Source: Candidatus Tectimicrobiota bacterium | GTDB taxonomy: Bacteria; UBA8248; JACPRG01 | Assembly: GCA_016190025.1 (NCBI GenBank) | Contig: JACPRG010000001.1 | Location: 1 to 9,028, forward strand | Length of the DNA: 9,028 nt | Reading direction: 5' to 3' | Part shown: piece after piece, positions 1 to 6,559 of the stretch | Layout: every line of letters begins with the position of its first letter | Numbering within the stretch: position 1 is the first letter of the stretch | The notes under the pieces: model-generated | Seen by the model: the letters and a program-made list of their open reading frames with translations, nothing else | What the model was told of the DNA's origin: nothing | Databases searched by the model: none | Position numbers and translations under genes: made by a program

Positions 1-509
1 CCCATCCCCTGGCCTCTGAGGGTCAGCACGCCCTGGAGCTCGGTGGTCTTGCCGTCAGAGCTTGTCACGGTCCCCCCCGTGAGGGCGGCCTTGAGCTGCT
101 CGGGGGTCGGCTGGGTGACGCCCGCCTGGCTCAGCTGCTCCTTGGCCAGCGCGAGAGCGATGGAGACTTCGCCGAACCCCATCTTCCCCTTCGGGGGCGG
201 ATCGATGGTGGTCGTCGTTGTGGCGGTCGAGCCGTCCGGCTGCTGGGTTGTGCGCGTCAGGGTGATGGGCGTGCCGTTGCGCAACCCCGTCACGACGGCC
301 TTGGAATCCTCCCCGAGGAAAGAGTTGAATTGCCCGCTGACTTTATCCGTCGCTCGGGACTCTCCTTGCCTTGCCGCCTGACTGTCCATCCGGGAGGCCT
401 CGGCGCTCACGTCCGATTCCGTCTGCGCCCGGCTCAGCCCCGGACCCGTCATCACGCCAAAGCCCAACCAAGCTGCCGTCAGAAGACCCGAAACGATTCG
501 CTTGTTCAT
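1..509 (-). CDS. Secreted hypothetical protein, C-terminus outside window
   Basis: Reading the minus strand from ATG at 509 gives an open frame of 169 codons that leaves the left edge without a stop. The first 29 residues (MNKRIVSGLLTAAWLGFGVM and on to SRAQ) form a signal peptide with a basic start, a hydrophobic core and an SRA|Q cleavage site, so the product is exported. The mature part is Gln/Ser/Thr-rich. It has a run of Thr near residue 97 followed by DPPPKGKMGFG, then a more conserved-looking block, LSQAGVTQPTPEQLKAALTG, ending at the edge with TLRGQGMG. That block resembles short secreted proteins of unknown function found in proteobacteria; this is recalled, not searched. The start is supported by a purine-rich GGGAGGGAAGGGAG immediately upstream. 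Frames on the opposite strand here are overlaps. I cannot assign a function. Confidence 0.75.
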   Translation of the reverse strand, partial: MNKRIVSGLLTAAWLGFGVMTGPGLSRAQTESDVSAEASRMDSQAARQGESRATDKVSGQFNSFLGEDSKAVVTGLRNGTPITLTRTTQQPDGSTATTTTTIDPPPKGKMGFGEVSIALALAKEQLSQAGVTQPTPEQLKAALTGGTVTSSDGKTTELQGVLTLRGQGM

Positions 510-1123
510 CTCCCTTCCCTCCCTTCGGACACAGCGAGAAACTTCTCTCGCCCATCCGATGAGCCGCGCGGCGAAGACCTTTGGTGCAGGCCCCTGCATG
601 GCCTCCCTTCACCACGAAGAGCTCGTTTGTGCCGGTTTCTGCTTCCCACTCCCCGGACTCCACAGAGTCAGGGCGGTCAGGGTCGCCCTTCCGACCTTCG
701 GCAATCGGGCCCGCGGGCGGCGACACCAGGGATGCGGCATAACAGGTGTTCCCCCGGTGATTGCAGCGCCCGACCCGAAAAGGGTCAGACCCCGACCTCC
801 ACGACGGAACTGAAAACCGAAAACGGCTGGAGCGGAAAGAAACGGAACCACGGTGGGAAGCCAGGTATGTCAAGACAGTGTTTCATCAGCGCACCCTCCC
901 AAAGAAATACGCCGTGTTCCCCTGCCTTGCCTTTGGTCAATTTAGGATGCCGGCCGGATTTTTCAACGCGTTTTTTCTAGCCCTTTTTTCACAATGAGTT
1001 ATGCGGACGGCGACGGCGCGGAAGCTCTTTCCGATGGGCCGGGTGAGAACGGCTCACGCAGCCCCTTCGCGGACGGACCATTCGGGCGCAACCGGCCCCG
1101 CGCAGCGGAAGCCGACAGAGCGC
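510..1123. other. Intergenic stretch of about 610 bp, no convincing gene
   Basis: This lies between the start of the secreted protein (509) and the stop of the lipoprotein (1124), both minus-strand. Open frames of up to about 200 codons exist on both strands, but they are Arg/Pro/Ser-rich, lack family resemblance and look like GC-driven open frames. Visible details are a near-palindrome GGGTCAGACCC (782-792); an overlapping GACCC/GGGTC hairpin (772-776 with 782-786); a 33-codon Phe-rich minus-strand frame with a good Shine-Dalgarno (785-886); and an AT-rich patch with A/T runs (about 955-1000). I see no clear terminator for the lipoprotein gene and no strong promoter for the gene starting at 509. 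Confidence 0.5.
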
Positions 1124-1792
1124 TTACTTGAGCCGCGCCAGGGGAATGTCGAAGAAGAGGAGCGAGCCGTCCTCCAGCCGGACCTCCAGGGCGGCGGACT
1201 TTCCGGGGTCCAGTTCTTTCAGGGGGAAGTCTCCCTCCAGCTCCCCTTCATAGGCCGTGATCCTGCCGCCCTCGGTGAGCGCGCGCGGAGCGCTCCGCCG
1301 GAGCGCGGGCGCATAGACCCTGCGGTCCCCCTGGACGAGCACCATGTCCAGCTTGGAGACCAGGTCCTTGTGGAATCCCCGCATCATGAGGGTGAGGGTC
1401 AAGGGCGGGCCTTGGAGGATTCGCTCGACGGTCCCGGGATCGGGTTCCAGGGAGGCGCGCGCGCGCTCTGCGGCGTGACGCGCGAGGCGGCTCCAGCGGG
1501 TGCGGACGCGCGCCCGCTGGAGGGGATCCCCCGCCCGCGCGGTGAACTCGTAATATTCCCCCAGGGCCGCCTCGGCCGTCCGGGCGTGCTGACGGCCCCA
1601 TTCCAGGGCGGACCGGAGCGCGCCTGGCTCTTGAACGGGGCCGGTTTGATGGACCTCCTGGCCCCAAGGGCTCGGAACGGCTTTCCCCCCGCACCCCGAG
1701 GGGAGGAGGGAAACCAAAAGGGCCGCCACCACCAGGGCGAAACGTCTTGGATTCGGGCCAGATCCGGGTTTCACGATTTCGTCATTCACCAC
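1124..1792 (-). CDS. Putative lipoprotein of unknown function
   Basis: This is a 222-residue product if the GTG at 1792 is the start; GTG at 1789 or 1774 is equally possible, since no good Shine-Dalgarno precedes any of them. Residues 16-34 are RR, then a hydrophobic stretch FALVVAALLVSLLPSGC, then a Gly-Gly-Lys. This is a type II signal peptide with Cys34 as the likely lipidated residue. Pro at -3 is unusual for a lipobox, so lipidation is likely but not certain. Residues about 60-125 are Ala/Arg/Glu-rich and probably helical. Residues 130-222 look like alternating beta strands (LTLTLMMRGF, DMVLVQGDRRVYAP, AALEVRLEDGSLLFFDIPL). I do not recognise the family. It has its own promoter at 1835-1863 and probably forms a single-gene unit. 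The plus-strand frame covering 1001-1876 is its shadow. Confidence 0.75.
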   Translation of the reverse strand: MVNDEIVKPGSGPNPRRFALVVAALLVSLLPSGCGGKAVPSPWGQEVHQTGPVQEPGALRSALEWGRQHARTAEAALGEYYEFTARAGDPLQRARVRTRWSRLARHAAERARASLEPDPGTVERILQGPPLTLTLMMRGFHKDLVSKLDMVLVQGDRRVYAPALRRSAPRALTEGGRITAYEGELEGDFPLKELDPGKSAALEVRLEDGSLLFFDIPLARLK

Positions 1793-1834
1793 TCACGGGA
1801 AAGGCGACAAGTCCAGGGTCCCTCACGCCACTGG

Positions 1835-1863
1835 AATTTATCAGCGCCGCAGGTTTCAGTCAA
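1835..1863 (-). promoter_or_regulatory. Sigma70-like promoter for the lipoprotein gene
   Basis: On the minus strand TTGACT (1863-1858) and TAAATT (1840-1835) are separated by 17 bp, close to the sigma70 consensus. A start near 1828 would leave a leader of about 35 nt before GTG 1792. The site lies downstream of another short minus-strand frame (start 1892), which it therefore would not transcribe. Confidence 0.6.
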
Positions 1864-1996
1864 AGCCCCCGGATAGAAGACTTCTCCCATGAAAAGAGCG
1901 CGTCGCTGGCCGCCAGCGGGGACGTCCCGCGCGGGAGGGGGGCCTGCCGGGGATTCCGCCGAACCCCCCGGCGGTTTCGCCCGGCTGCGAATCTCC
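1864..1996. other. Divergent promoter interval with short GC hairpins
   Basis: This lies between the minus-strand promoter at 1835-1863 and the plus-strand promoter at 1997-2025. It contains CGCTGG-CCG-CCAGCG (about 1905-1919), the perfect 10-bp palindrome CCCGCGCGGG (about 1927-1936) and a CCGCCG/CGGCGG stem (about 1957-1975). None has a T-tract, and I see no gene. They could be protein-binding dyads or chance in GC-rich DNA. Confidence 0.35.
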
Positions 1997-2025
1997 TTGA
2001 CAATCCGCCAGTTACACAATAAAAA
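1997..2025 (+). promoter_or_regulatory. Sigma70-like promoter for the aroF leader transcript
   Basis: A perfect TTGACA (1997-2002) is followed after 17 bp by TAAAAA (2020-2025) in a locally AT-rich spot. A transcript starting near 2032 would carry the leader-peptide frame at 2060, the hairpin chain and then aroF. The -10 match is moderate; the -35 match is perfect. Confidence 0.6.
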
Positions 2026-2059
2026 CTCTACGGCATCCAGAGATATCGAGGGAGAGGAG

Positions 2060-2113
2060 ATGGGGTACCGCCGTTTTCCGTCCGAATGCTACTTCTTTGA
2101 GGGCTTTCGGTAG
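2060..2113 (+). CDS. Phe/Tyr-rich leader peptide of the aroF attenuator
   Basis: This is a 17-residue frame, [17 protein letters not shown], ending in TAG at 2111-2113. Its strong Shine-Dalgarno is GAGGGAGAGGAG directly before the ATG. It holds four Phe (6, 12, 13, 16) and two Tyr (3, 11), including a Tyr-Phe-Phe run, and sits between a promoter and an intrinsic terminator ahead of DAHP synthase. Three of the four Phe codons are TTT, whereas all ten Phe codons of the downstream aroF gene are TTC. Rarer codons at the sensing positions would make a ribosome more sensitive to charged tRNA-Phe supply. By analogy with the pheA and trp leader peptides of enterobacteria, the peptide itself probably has no function; its translation is the sensor. 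The stop codon overlaps the first segment of the hairpin chain at 2113. Confidence 0.8.
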   Translation: MGYRRFPSECYFFEGFR

Positions 2114-2219
2114 TCCGCCTGTCGCCGGACGGAACACTCCCCGGCCGCGGGCGGACGAACCCGCCCCGCGGCCGCGCGAACCAGAACGTCCTGGAAGCCG
2201 CGGGCACTTTCCGCGGCTT
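2113..2219 (+). promoter_or_regulatory. Five-segment transcription attenuator controlling aroF
   Basis: Five consecutive RNA segments can each pair with the next. A (2113-2128) pairs with B (2141-2156): 15 of 16 positions, two of them G-U. B (2142-2154) pairs with C (2161-2174): 13 pairs and one bulge. C (2165-2172) pairs with D (2197-2204): 8 G-C pairs. D (2195-2203) pairs with E (2211-2219): the 9-bp terminator stem. Segment A begins at the last base of the leader stop codon. A ribosome that finishes the leader covers A, so B:C forms, D is left for E, and transcription stops. A ribosome stalled at the Tyr-Phe-Phe codons (2090-2098) leaves A free, so A:B forms, C takes D, and the terminator is prevented. 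The pairings are read from the sequence; the switching order is inference from classical attenuation. Confidence 0.75.
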
Positions 2220-2223
2220 TTTT
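2195..2223 (+). terminator. Intrinsic terminator (attenuator terminator) before aroF
   Basis: A perfect 9-bp stem AAGCCGCGG / CCGCGGCTT (2195-2203 with 2211-2219) encloses a 7-nt loop and runs into six T residues (2218-2223). It ends 21 bp before the aroF start codon, and no other gene lies between it and the leader peptide. Its position is explained only by conditional read-through. Confidence 0.9.
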
Positions 2224-2244
2224 CCTTTTGGGGAGACTCCGGAA

Positions 2245-3261
2245 GTGATCATCGTCATGAAAGCAGGCGCCACCCGCGATGAACTGGACGCCGTCATCCG
2301 GCGGGTGCAGGAAATGGGCTACCGGTCCCACGTCATCGAGGGGGTGGAGCGAAACGTCGTCGGGGCCGTGGGGGACGAGCGCGGAAAAGCCCGCCTTCAG
2401 GCCCTGCAGGTCATGGCCGGCGTCGAGAGCGTGGTTCCCATCCTCAAGCCCTACAAGCTGGCCTCCTCCCAGGTCCACCCGGAGAGGTCGGTGGTCCAGG
2501 TGGACGGGGCGGCCGTCGGGGGCGAGAAGATCGCCGTCATCGCCGGCCCATGCTCGGTCGAGAGCCGGGGGCAGATCATCGAGATCGCCCGCCTGATCAA
2601 GGACGCCGGCGCGACGATGCTGCGCGGCGGCGCCTTCAAGCCCAGGACCTCTCCGTACAGCTTCCAGGGGCTCGGCGAGGAGGGGCTCCAGTACCTCGCC
2701 GAGGCGCGGGAGGAAACCGGCCTTCCCGTCGTCACGGAGGTGATGAACCCGGAGGACGTGGACCTGGTGGAGCGCTACGCGGACGTCTTCCAGATCGGGG
2801 CCCGCAACATCCAGAACTTCCCCCTGCTCCGCCGGGTCGGGCAGGCCAAAAAGCCCGTCTTCCTCAAGCGCGGGATGATGACCACGCTGGAGGAGTTCCT
2901 GATGTCGGCCGAGTACATCCTCTCGGAGGGGAACCCCAACGTCATCCTCTGCGAGCGCGGGATCCGGACGTTCGAGACCGCCACGCGCAACACCCTGGAC
3001 ATCTCCGCCGTCCCGGTCCTTCAGAGCGAGACACACCTGCCCATCGTCGTCGACCCCAGCCACGCCAGCGGCAACTGGCGGCTGGTGAACGCCTTGTCCC
3101 GGGCCGCCATCGCCGCCGGGGCCGACGGGCTGATGATCGAGGTGCACACGAACCCGGCCGAGGCCCTGTCCGACGGGGCGCAGTCGCTGAAGCCGCAGAA
3201 ATTCGCCCAGCTCATGAAAGACCTCATCCCGTTCGTGGCGGCGGCGGGGCGGTCTTTCTGA
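2245..3261 (+). CDS. aroF: 3-deoxy-7-phosphoheptulonate (DAHP) synthase, type I-beta with N-terminal regulatory domain
   Basis: This cytoplasmic enzyme condenses phosphoenolpyruvate and erythrose 4-phosphate, the first step of the shikimate pathway. The product is 338 residues, the family's full length. Residues 1-70 form the ferredoxin-like (ACT-type) domain ([10 protein letters not shown]... [12 protein letters not shown]), which in the Thermotoga homologue mediates feedback inhibition by aromatic amino acids. The TIM-barrel follows, with GPCSVES (101-107), [18 protein letters not shown] (127-144), GARNIQNF (185-192), KRGM (208-211), CERGIRTFE (236-244), DPSHASG (270-276) and IEVH (298-301). 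Metal ligands Cys103, His273, Glu299 and Asp310 are all present. The start is GTG 2245, chosen because GGGGAG lies 9 nt upstream and the frame begins with the conserved domain start; ATG 2257 would clip it. Expression is probably set by the upstream attenuator. It is 58 bp from dinG, with no terminator seen between, so probably co-transcribed. Confidence 0.96.
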   Translation: MIIVMKAGATRDELDAVIRRVQEMGYRSHVIEGVERNVVGAVGDERGKARLQALQVMAGVESVVPILKPYKLASSQVHPERSVVQVDGAAVGGEKIAVIAGPCSVESRGQIIEIARLIKDAGATMLRGGAFKPRTSPYSFQGLGEEGLQYLAEAREETGLPVVTEVMNPEDVDLVERYADVFQIGARNIQNFPLLRRVGQAKKPVFLKRGMMTTLEEFLMSAEYILSEGNPNVILCERGIRTFETATRNTLDISAVPVLQSETHLPIVVDPSHASGNWRLVNALSRAAIAAGADGLMIEVHTNPAEALSDGAQSLKPQKFAQLMKDLIPFVAAAGRSF

Positions 3262-3319
3262 CCCTCCCGGCCGCTTCCGACATCTCCGGAGCGAGGTCGC
3301 CCAGCGGGATAGAGGAACG

Positions 3320-5359
3320 ATGGCAGAGCCCACCTACGGTGAGCGGCTGGCGGAGGAGCTGTTCGGGCCAGGGGGGCGCCTCGTCCGGGCCCTGCCCCGG
3401 TACGAGCATCGCCCCTCCCAGGTCGAGATGGCGGCGGCAGTGGCCGACGTCCTGCGCGAGGGAGGACGGCTCCTCGTGGAGGCCGGCACCGGGACGGGCA
3501 AGACGCTGGCTTACTTCGGGCCCGCCGTTCTGCTGGGCCAGCGCGTCATCGTCTCCACCGGGACCCGGAACCTGCAAGACCAGATCCTCCACAAAGACCT
3601 GCCGATCCTGGAAGCGGCCCTCGGCCGCACCTTCCGGGTCTGCCTCCTCAAGGGACGGCACAACTATCTCTGCCCCCGCCGATACCGGGGCTTTCTCGAG
3701 CGCCCGGCCTTCCGGTCCCGGCAGGAAGCGACGCTCTTCCGCCGCGTCCGCGAGTGGGCCGGCAGGACGGCGACGGGGGACATCGCGGAAGCGGAAGGGG
3801 TGCCCGAGGACTTCTCGCCCTGGCGGGACATCTGCTGCTCCGCCGAGGTGTGCGACGGCCCCCTCTGCGCCGAGTCCGGCGAGCCCTTCCTTCAGCGCGC
3901 CCGGCAGAGGGCGGCCGCGGCGGACGTGGTTGTGGTCAACCACCACCTCTTCTTCTCGGACCTGAACCTGCGGCTGCGCGCCAGCGGGGAGAACTTCCCG
4001 GGCCGGGTGCTCCCCCGCTATCACGCCGTGGTCTTCGACGAGGCCCATGCGCTGGAGGACGTGGCCACGGACTACTTCGGCGTCACCGTGAGCCGGGGCC
4101 GCATCGAGGAGCTGGCCAGGGACGCCCTCCGGGAGTCGGCCGCGCGGGACCCAAAAAAGGAAGTGGCGGACGTCCTGGCGAAGCTGGCCCGGGCGTCCGA
4201 CGCCTTTTTCTCTTCCCTGGCGGGCGCGCTTCCCCTGTTCCGGTCCGCGGGAGGAGGGGGGGGCCCGGGGAAGAAGGCCGACCCCGCCCCCCAGGAGGAG
4301 GACGGAGGCGAGCGCCGCCGCCTGCGCCCCCAGGACGTGACGCCGGCCCTCTCGGCCGCCGCCCAGTCCCTGACGGCGGCCCTCTCCTCGCTCGCCCGCG
4401 CGGCGGAAGGATCCGAGGGCGAGGGCCTGCGGGGCGTCGCGCGCCGCGCCCTGGAACTGGCCGGGGAGATCGACTTCATCCTGCGGATGGAGGACGCCGC
4501 GCACGTCTCGTGGGTGCAGGCCCGCGGGAGAGGCGCAAGCCTCTCGGCGTCCCCCATCGACGTGAGCGGCGTCCTGCGGGAAGAGCTGTTCAACCGCGTG
4601 AAGAGCGTCGTCCTGACCTCGGCCACGCTGAGCTCGGGCGGGACGTTCGACTACATCCGCGGCCGCCTGGGGCTGGACGGAGCGGGGGAGATGATCCTGC
4701 CCTCCCCCTTCGATCACCCCCGGCAGGCCGTCCTGTTCGTCCCCAAGCATCTCCCGGACCCCAATACGGCGGCGTGGCTGGGGGCCATCTGTCCGGTCAT
4801 CGAAACGCTGCTCGGGCTTTGCGACGGGCGGGCGTTCGTCCTGTTCACCAGCCACCGGAACATGCGCGCCGTCCACGGCCGGCTCAGGGACCGCATCCCC
4901 CACCGGGTCCTGCTCCAGGGGGAGTCCTCGCGGGCGCTCCTGTTGGAGGAATTCCGGCGGGACCGCTCCTCCGTCCTCTTCGCGACGGCCAGCTTCTGGC
5001 AGGGCGTGGACGTCCAGGGGGACGCCCTGAGCTGCGTCATCATCGACAAGCTGCCCTTCCCCAGCCCGGGAGACCCGCTGGTGGAGGCCCGCTCGGAGGC
5101 GATGGCCGCCGAAGGGGAAGACCCCTTTCTGGCCTACCACGTGCCCAAGGCGATCCTGGCGCTGAAGCAGGGTCTGGGCCGGCTCATCCGGAGCCGGGAG
5201 GACCGGGGGCTTCTGGCCGTCCTGGACTCCCGGCTGCACCGGCGGCCCTACGGGCGGCTCTTCCTGCAAGGTCTCCCCGCGTGGCCGGTGGTAGAGGACC
5301 TGGAAGGGCTCACCGAGGCCGCCGCCCGGGTCTTCGGCGATGTCCCCAAGGAGCCTTGA
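3320..5359 (+). CDS. dinG: DinG/XPD-family ATP-dependent DNA helicase with Fe-S cluster
   Basis: This is a 679-residue superfamily 2 helicase of the DinG/YoaA branch, which unwinds DNA 5'-to-3' and acts on R-loops, forked or damaged DNA. Visible motifs are a Q-like region RPSQVEMA (31-38); Walker A EAGTGTGKT (54-62); motif Ia STGTRNLQDQ (79-88); GRHNYLC with Cys118 and then Cys172/173, Cys178 and Cys183, the four-cysteine Fe-S set; VVNHHLFF (205-212); the DEAH box (240-243); TSATLSSGGTF (433-443); FTSHRNM (509-515); FATASFWQGVDVQGD (554-568); IDKLPFPSPGDPL (575-587); and QGLGRLIRSREDRG (617-630) with the motif VI arginines. Residues 309-333 are a Gly/Pro/Glu-rich low-complexity insert encoded by a G-rich tract near 4250. 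Start ATG 3320 is preceded by AGAGGAAC. The stop overlaps the TTG of the next frame. The exact branch (DinG versus YoaA) cannot be fixed by eye. Confidence 0.93.
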   Translation: MAEPTYGERLAEELFGPGGRLVRALPRYEHRPSQVEMAAAVADVLREGGRLLVEAGTGTGKTLAYFGPAVLLGQRVIVSTGTRNLQDQILHKDLPILEAALGRTFRVCLLKGRHNYLCPRRYRGFLERPAFRSRQEATLFRRVREWAGRTATGDIAEAEGVPEDFSPWRDICCSAEVCDGPLCAESGEPFLQRARQRAAAADVVVVNHHLFFSDLNLRLRASGENFPGRVLPRYHAVVFDEAHALEDVATDYFGVTVSRGRIEELARDALRESAARDPKKEVADVLAKLARASDAFFSSLAGALPLFRSAGGGGGPGKKADPAPQEEDGGERRRLRPQDVTPALSAAAQSLTAALSSLARAAEGSEGEGLRGVARRALELAGEIDFILRMEDAAHVSWVQARGRGASLSASPIDVSGVLREELFNRVKSVVLTSATLSSGGTFDYIRGRLGLDGAGEMILPSPFDHPRQAVLFVPKHLPDPNTAAWLGAICPVIETLLGLCDGRAFVLFTSHRNMRAVHGRLRDRIPHRVLLQGESSRALLLEEFRRDRSSVLFATASFWQGVDVQGDALSCVIIDKLPFPSPGDPLVEARSEAMAAEGEDPFLAYHVPKAILALKQGLGRLIRSREDRGLLAVLDSRLHRRPYGRLFLQGLPAWPVVEDLEGLTEAAARVFGDVPKEP

Positions 5360-5361
5360 GG

Positions 5362-6390
5362 GTGGGCCTGCTCTTCCTCTTCCTGGACGGCGTCGGGATC
5401 GGCGAGGCTGGAGACCAGAACCCCTTCTCGCGGGACGCGCCCCGGGTCCTGGGAGCCCTCGGAGGAGAGGGCGGGGGGCCGGTCCCCTTCGGGGGGCGGA
5501 TGGTCCCGCTCGACGCCGCCCTCGGCGTCGCCGGCCTGCCCCAGAGCGCGACCGGCCAGACTTCCCTGCTGACGGGCGTCAACGCCCAGGCCCTCCTCGG
5601 GCGTCACCTCCAGGGGTTCCCCAACCGGGCGCTCCGCGAGGTCATCGCCGGGCACGGCCTCCTGCGCCGCGCCGCTCCCCTGGGGGAGACCGCCTTCGCC
5701 AACGCCTACACGCCCCGCTTCTTCGACCCGAACGAAAAGGCCGCGGAGTCGGTGACGACCGTCGCGACGCGCGCGGCGGGAATTCCCCTGAAGCGCCTGG
5801 ACGACCTGCGCGCGGGGCGCGCCCTGTTCCACGACTTCACGAACCGGGTCCTCATCGAGCGGGGATACGACGCGCCTCTCTGGGAGGCGGCGGAGGCGGG
5901 CGTCCGGCTGGGCCGGATCGCCGAGGCCCACCATCTCTTGCTCTACGAGCACTTCCTCACGGATGTGGCCGGGCACACGGCGGACGCGGGGAAGGGGGCC
6001 GAGCACGCCGCGCGGGTGGACGCCTTCCTCTGGGCGCTTCTCGAAAGCGTCGACCTCTTCCGGCAGTCCGTCCTCGTGACGAGCGACCACGGAAACCTGG
6101 AGGACTGCTCGACGCGCTCGCACACGCGAAACCCCGTCCCGGCCTTTCTGTGGGGACCCGCCGCCGAGACCCTCCCCGACAGGCTCCGCGCCCTCACGGA
6201 CGTGACGCCGGCGGTTTTGGATTTCCTGGAGGCGTCCGCCCCGCGGACGGCCGGGGTTGAGGCCTGGCAGAGGCAAGCTCTGCCGCTACCGCCATCCTCC
6301 CCGCGGACGGCCGGGGGGAGGATGCCTCCGCCCCCGGACGTGGGAAATCTCCCCCCCAAGGCTAAAGTTCGAGGCCGGCGCGTTCGATAA
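5362..6390 (+). CDS. Alkaline-phosphatase-superfamily metalloenzyme (phosphoglycerate mutase/phosphopentomutase-like), unusual C-terminal tail
   Basis: This is a 342-residue product from GTG 5362, chosen because AAGGAG lies 8 nt upstream; TTG 5356, overlapping the dinG stop, is the alternative. It has the metal-binding signature of the alkaline-phosphatase/iPGM/phosphopentomutase fold: LDGVGIG with Asp9 near the N-terminus, the nucleophile region QSATGQTSLLTGVNA (61-75; Ser62 aligns with the iPGM Ser and phosphopentomutase Thr), TDVAGHTAD (Asp201, His205), SDHGNLED (Asp242, His243) and SHTRNPVP (His254). These are the ligands expected for a two-metal phosphotransfer site. The substrate is not known; these homologues are annotated only as metalloenzymes. 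The conserved domain ends with TDVTPAVLDFLEA near residue 291. The remaining 50 residues are Pro/Arg-rich, contain a repeated APRTAG/SPRTAG motif and look added by read-through into non-coding DNA. Confidence 0.85.
   Translation: MGLLFLFLDGVGIGEAGDQNPFSRDAPRVLGALGGEGGGPVPFGGRMVPLDAALGVAGLPQSATGQTSLLTGVNAQALLGRHLQGFPNRALREVIAGHGLLRRAAPLGETAFANAYTPRFFDPNEKAAESVTTVATRAAGIPLKRLDDLRAGRALFHDFTNRVLIERGYDAPLWEAAEAGVRLGRIAEAHHLLLYEHFLTDVAGHTADAGKGAEHAARVDAFLWALLESVDLFRQSVLVTSDHGNLEDCSTRSHTRNPVPAFLWGPAAETLPDRLRALTDVTPAVLDFLEASAPRTAGVEAWQRQALPLPPSSPRTAGGRMPPPPDVGNLPPKAKVRGRRVR
6241..6316 (+). repeat. 16-bp direct repeat 60 bp apart at the end of the metalloenzyme gene
   Basis: CCGCGGACGGCCGGGG occurs at 6241-6256 and again at 6301-6316, exactly 60 bp (20 codons) apart, giving the repeated peptide PRTAG in the C-terminal tail. 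The second copy sits inside a hairpin with 10-bp arms CATCCTCCCC / GGGGAGGATG (6293-6302 with 6315-6324). The 60-bp step suggests a small duplication, but only the 16 bp remain identical. Confidence 0.6.
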
Positions 6391-6461
6391 GGGATCAAAG
6401 ACCCCTTGGATCACGGGGTCAGCGGTCCACTCGGGAGCGATGGAGGACGAAACCGAAGGAA
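6391..6461 (+). other. Short 5' interval before the riboswitch, one hairpin
   Basis: Between the metalloenzyme stop and the riboswitch, GACCCC (6400-6405) pairs with GGGGTC (6415-6420) around a 9-nt loop. It lacks a T-tract, so it is a weak terminator candidate at best. No good sigma70 promoter for the riboswitch transcript is visible here, and read-through from the upstream gene is possible. Confidence 0.35.
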
Positions 6462-6559
6462 CCTCGTTCCGATAAAGGCAAACCGATCGCGAGGTCGGGA
6501 CGCAAAGGCACGGGTCTGGGGGGCCACCCTCCAGACAGCCGGCCCGCCGAAGAATGAGG
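6462..6559 (+). ncRNA. GEMM-I cyclic dinucleotide riboswitch aptamer (c-di-GMP-I family)
   Basis: All landmarks of the GEMM-I aptamer are present in order. Closing stem P1 is CCTCGTTC / GAATGAGG (6462-6469 with 6552-6559; 8 pairs, one G-U). Next come GGCAAACC (6477-6484); a GNRA-capped hairpin CCGATC-GCGA-GGTCGG (6483-6498); GACGCAAAGG (6499-6508); CACGGGTCT; a 10-bp hairpin (6514-6523 with 6527-6536); and AGCCGGCCCGCCGA (6537-6550). The tail resembles the Geobacter-type subgroup. The core GGC (6507-6509) and GCC (6542-6544) replace the usual GCC and GGC, a compensatory change that supports the fold. G6477 aligns with the position that is G in c-di-GMP aptamers and A in 3',3'-cGAMP (GEMM-Ib) ones, as I recall them, so c-di-GMP is the likelier ligand; cGAMP is not excluded. 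Confidence 0.88.

Noticed and set aside
1001..1876. 291-codon plus-strand frame
   Set aside because: Antisense to the lipoprotein gene; the minus-strand frame has a signal peptide and structured composition, this one has neither.
1786..2019. 77-codon minus-strand frame ending in overlap with the lipoprotein start
   Set aside because: It starts upstream of the lipoprotein promoter, has no ribosome-binding site or family resemblance, and covers the divergent promoter interval.
2089..3333. 414-codon open frame on the minus strand
   Set aside because: It lies opposite aroF, whose plus-strand product has every catalytic motif. The minus-strand product is His/Asp/Gly-rich with no family signature, as expected of an antisense frame in GC-rich DNA.
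3224..5269. 681-codon open frame on the minus strand
   Set aside because: Antisense to dinG; low-complexity Gly/Arg/Glu composition and no motifs.
3754..5361. Plus-strand open frame running through dinG into the metalloenzyme, giving an apparent 878-residue protein
   Set aside because: Only the part from about 5362 has recognisable motifs. The first 530 or so residues are the alternative frame of dinG, so it is not a fusion protein.
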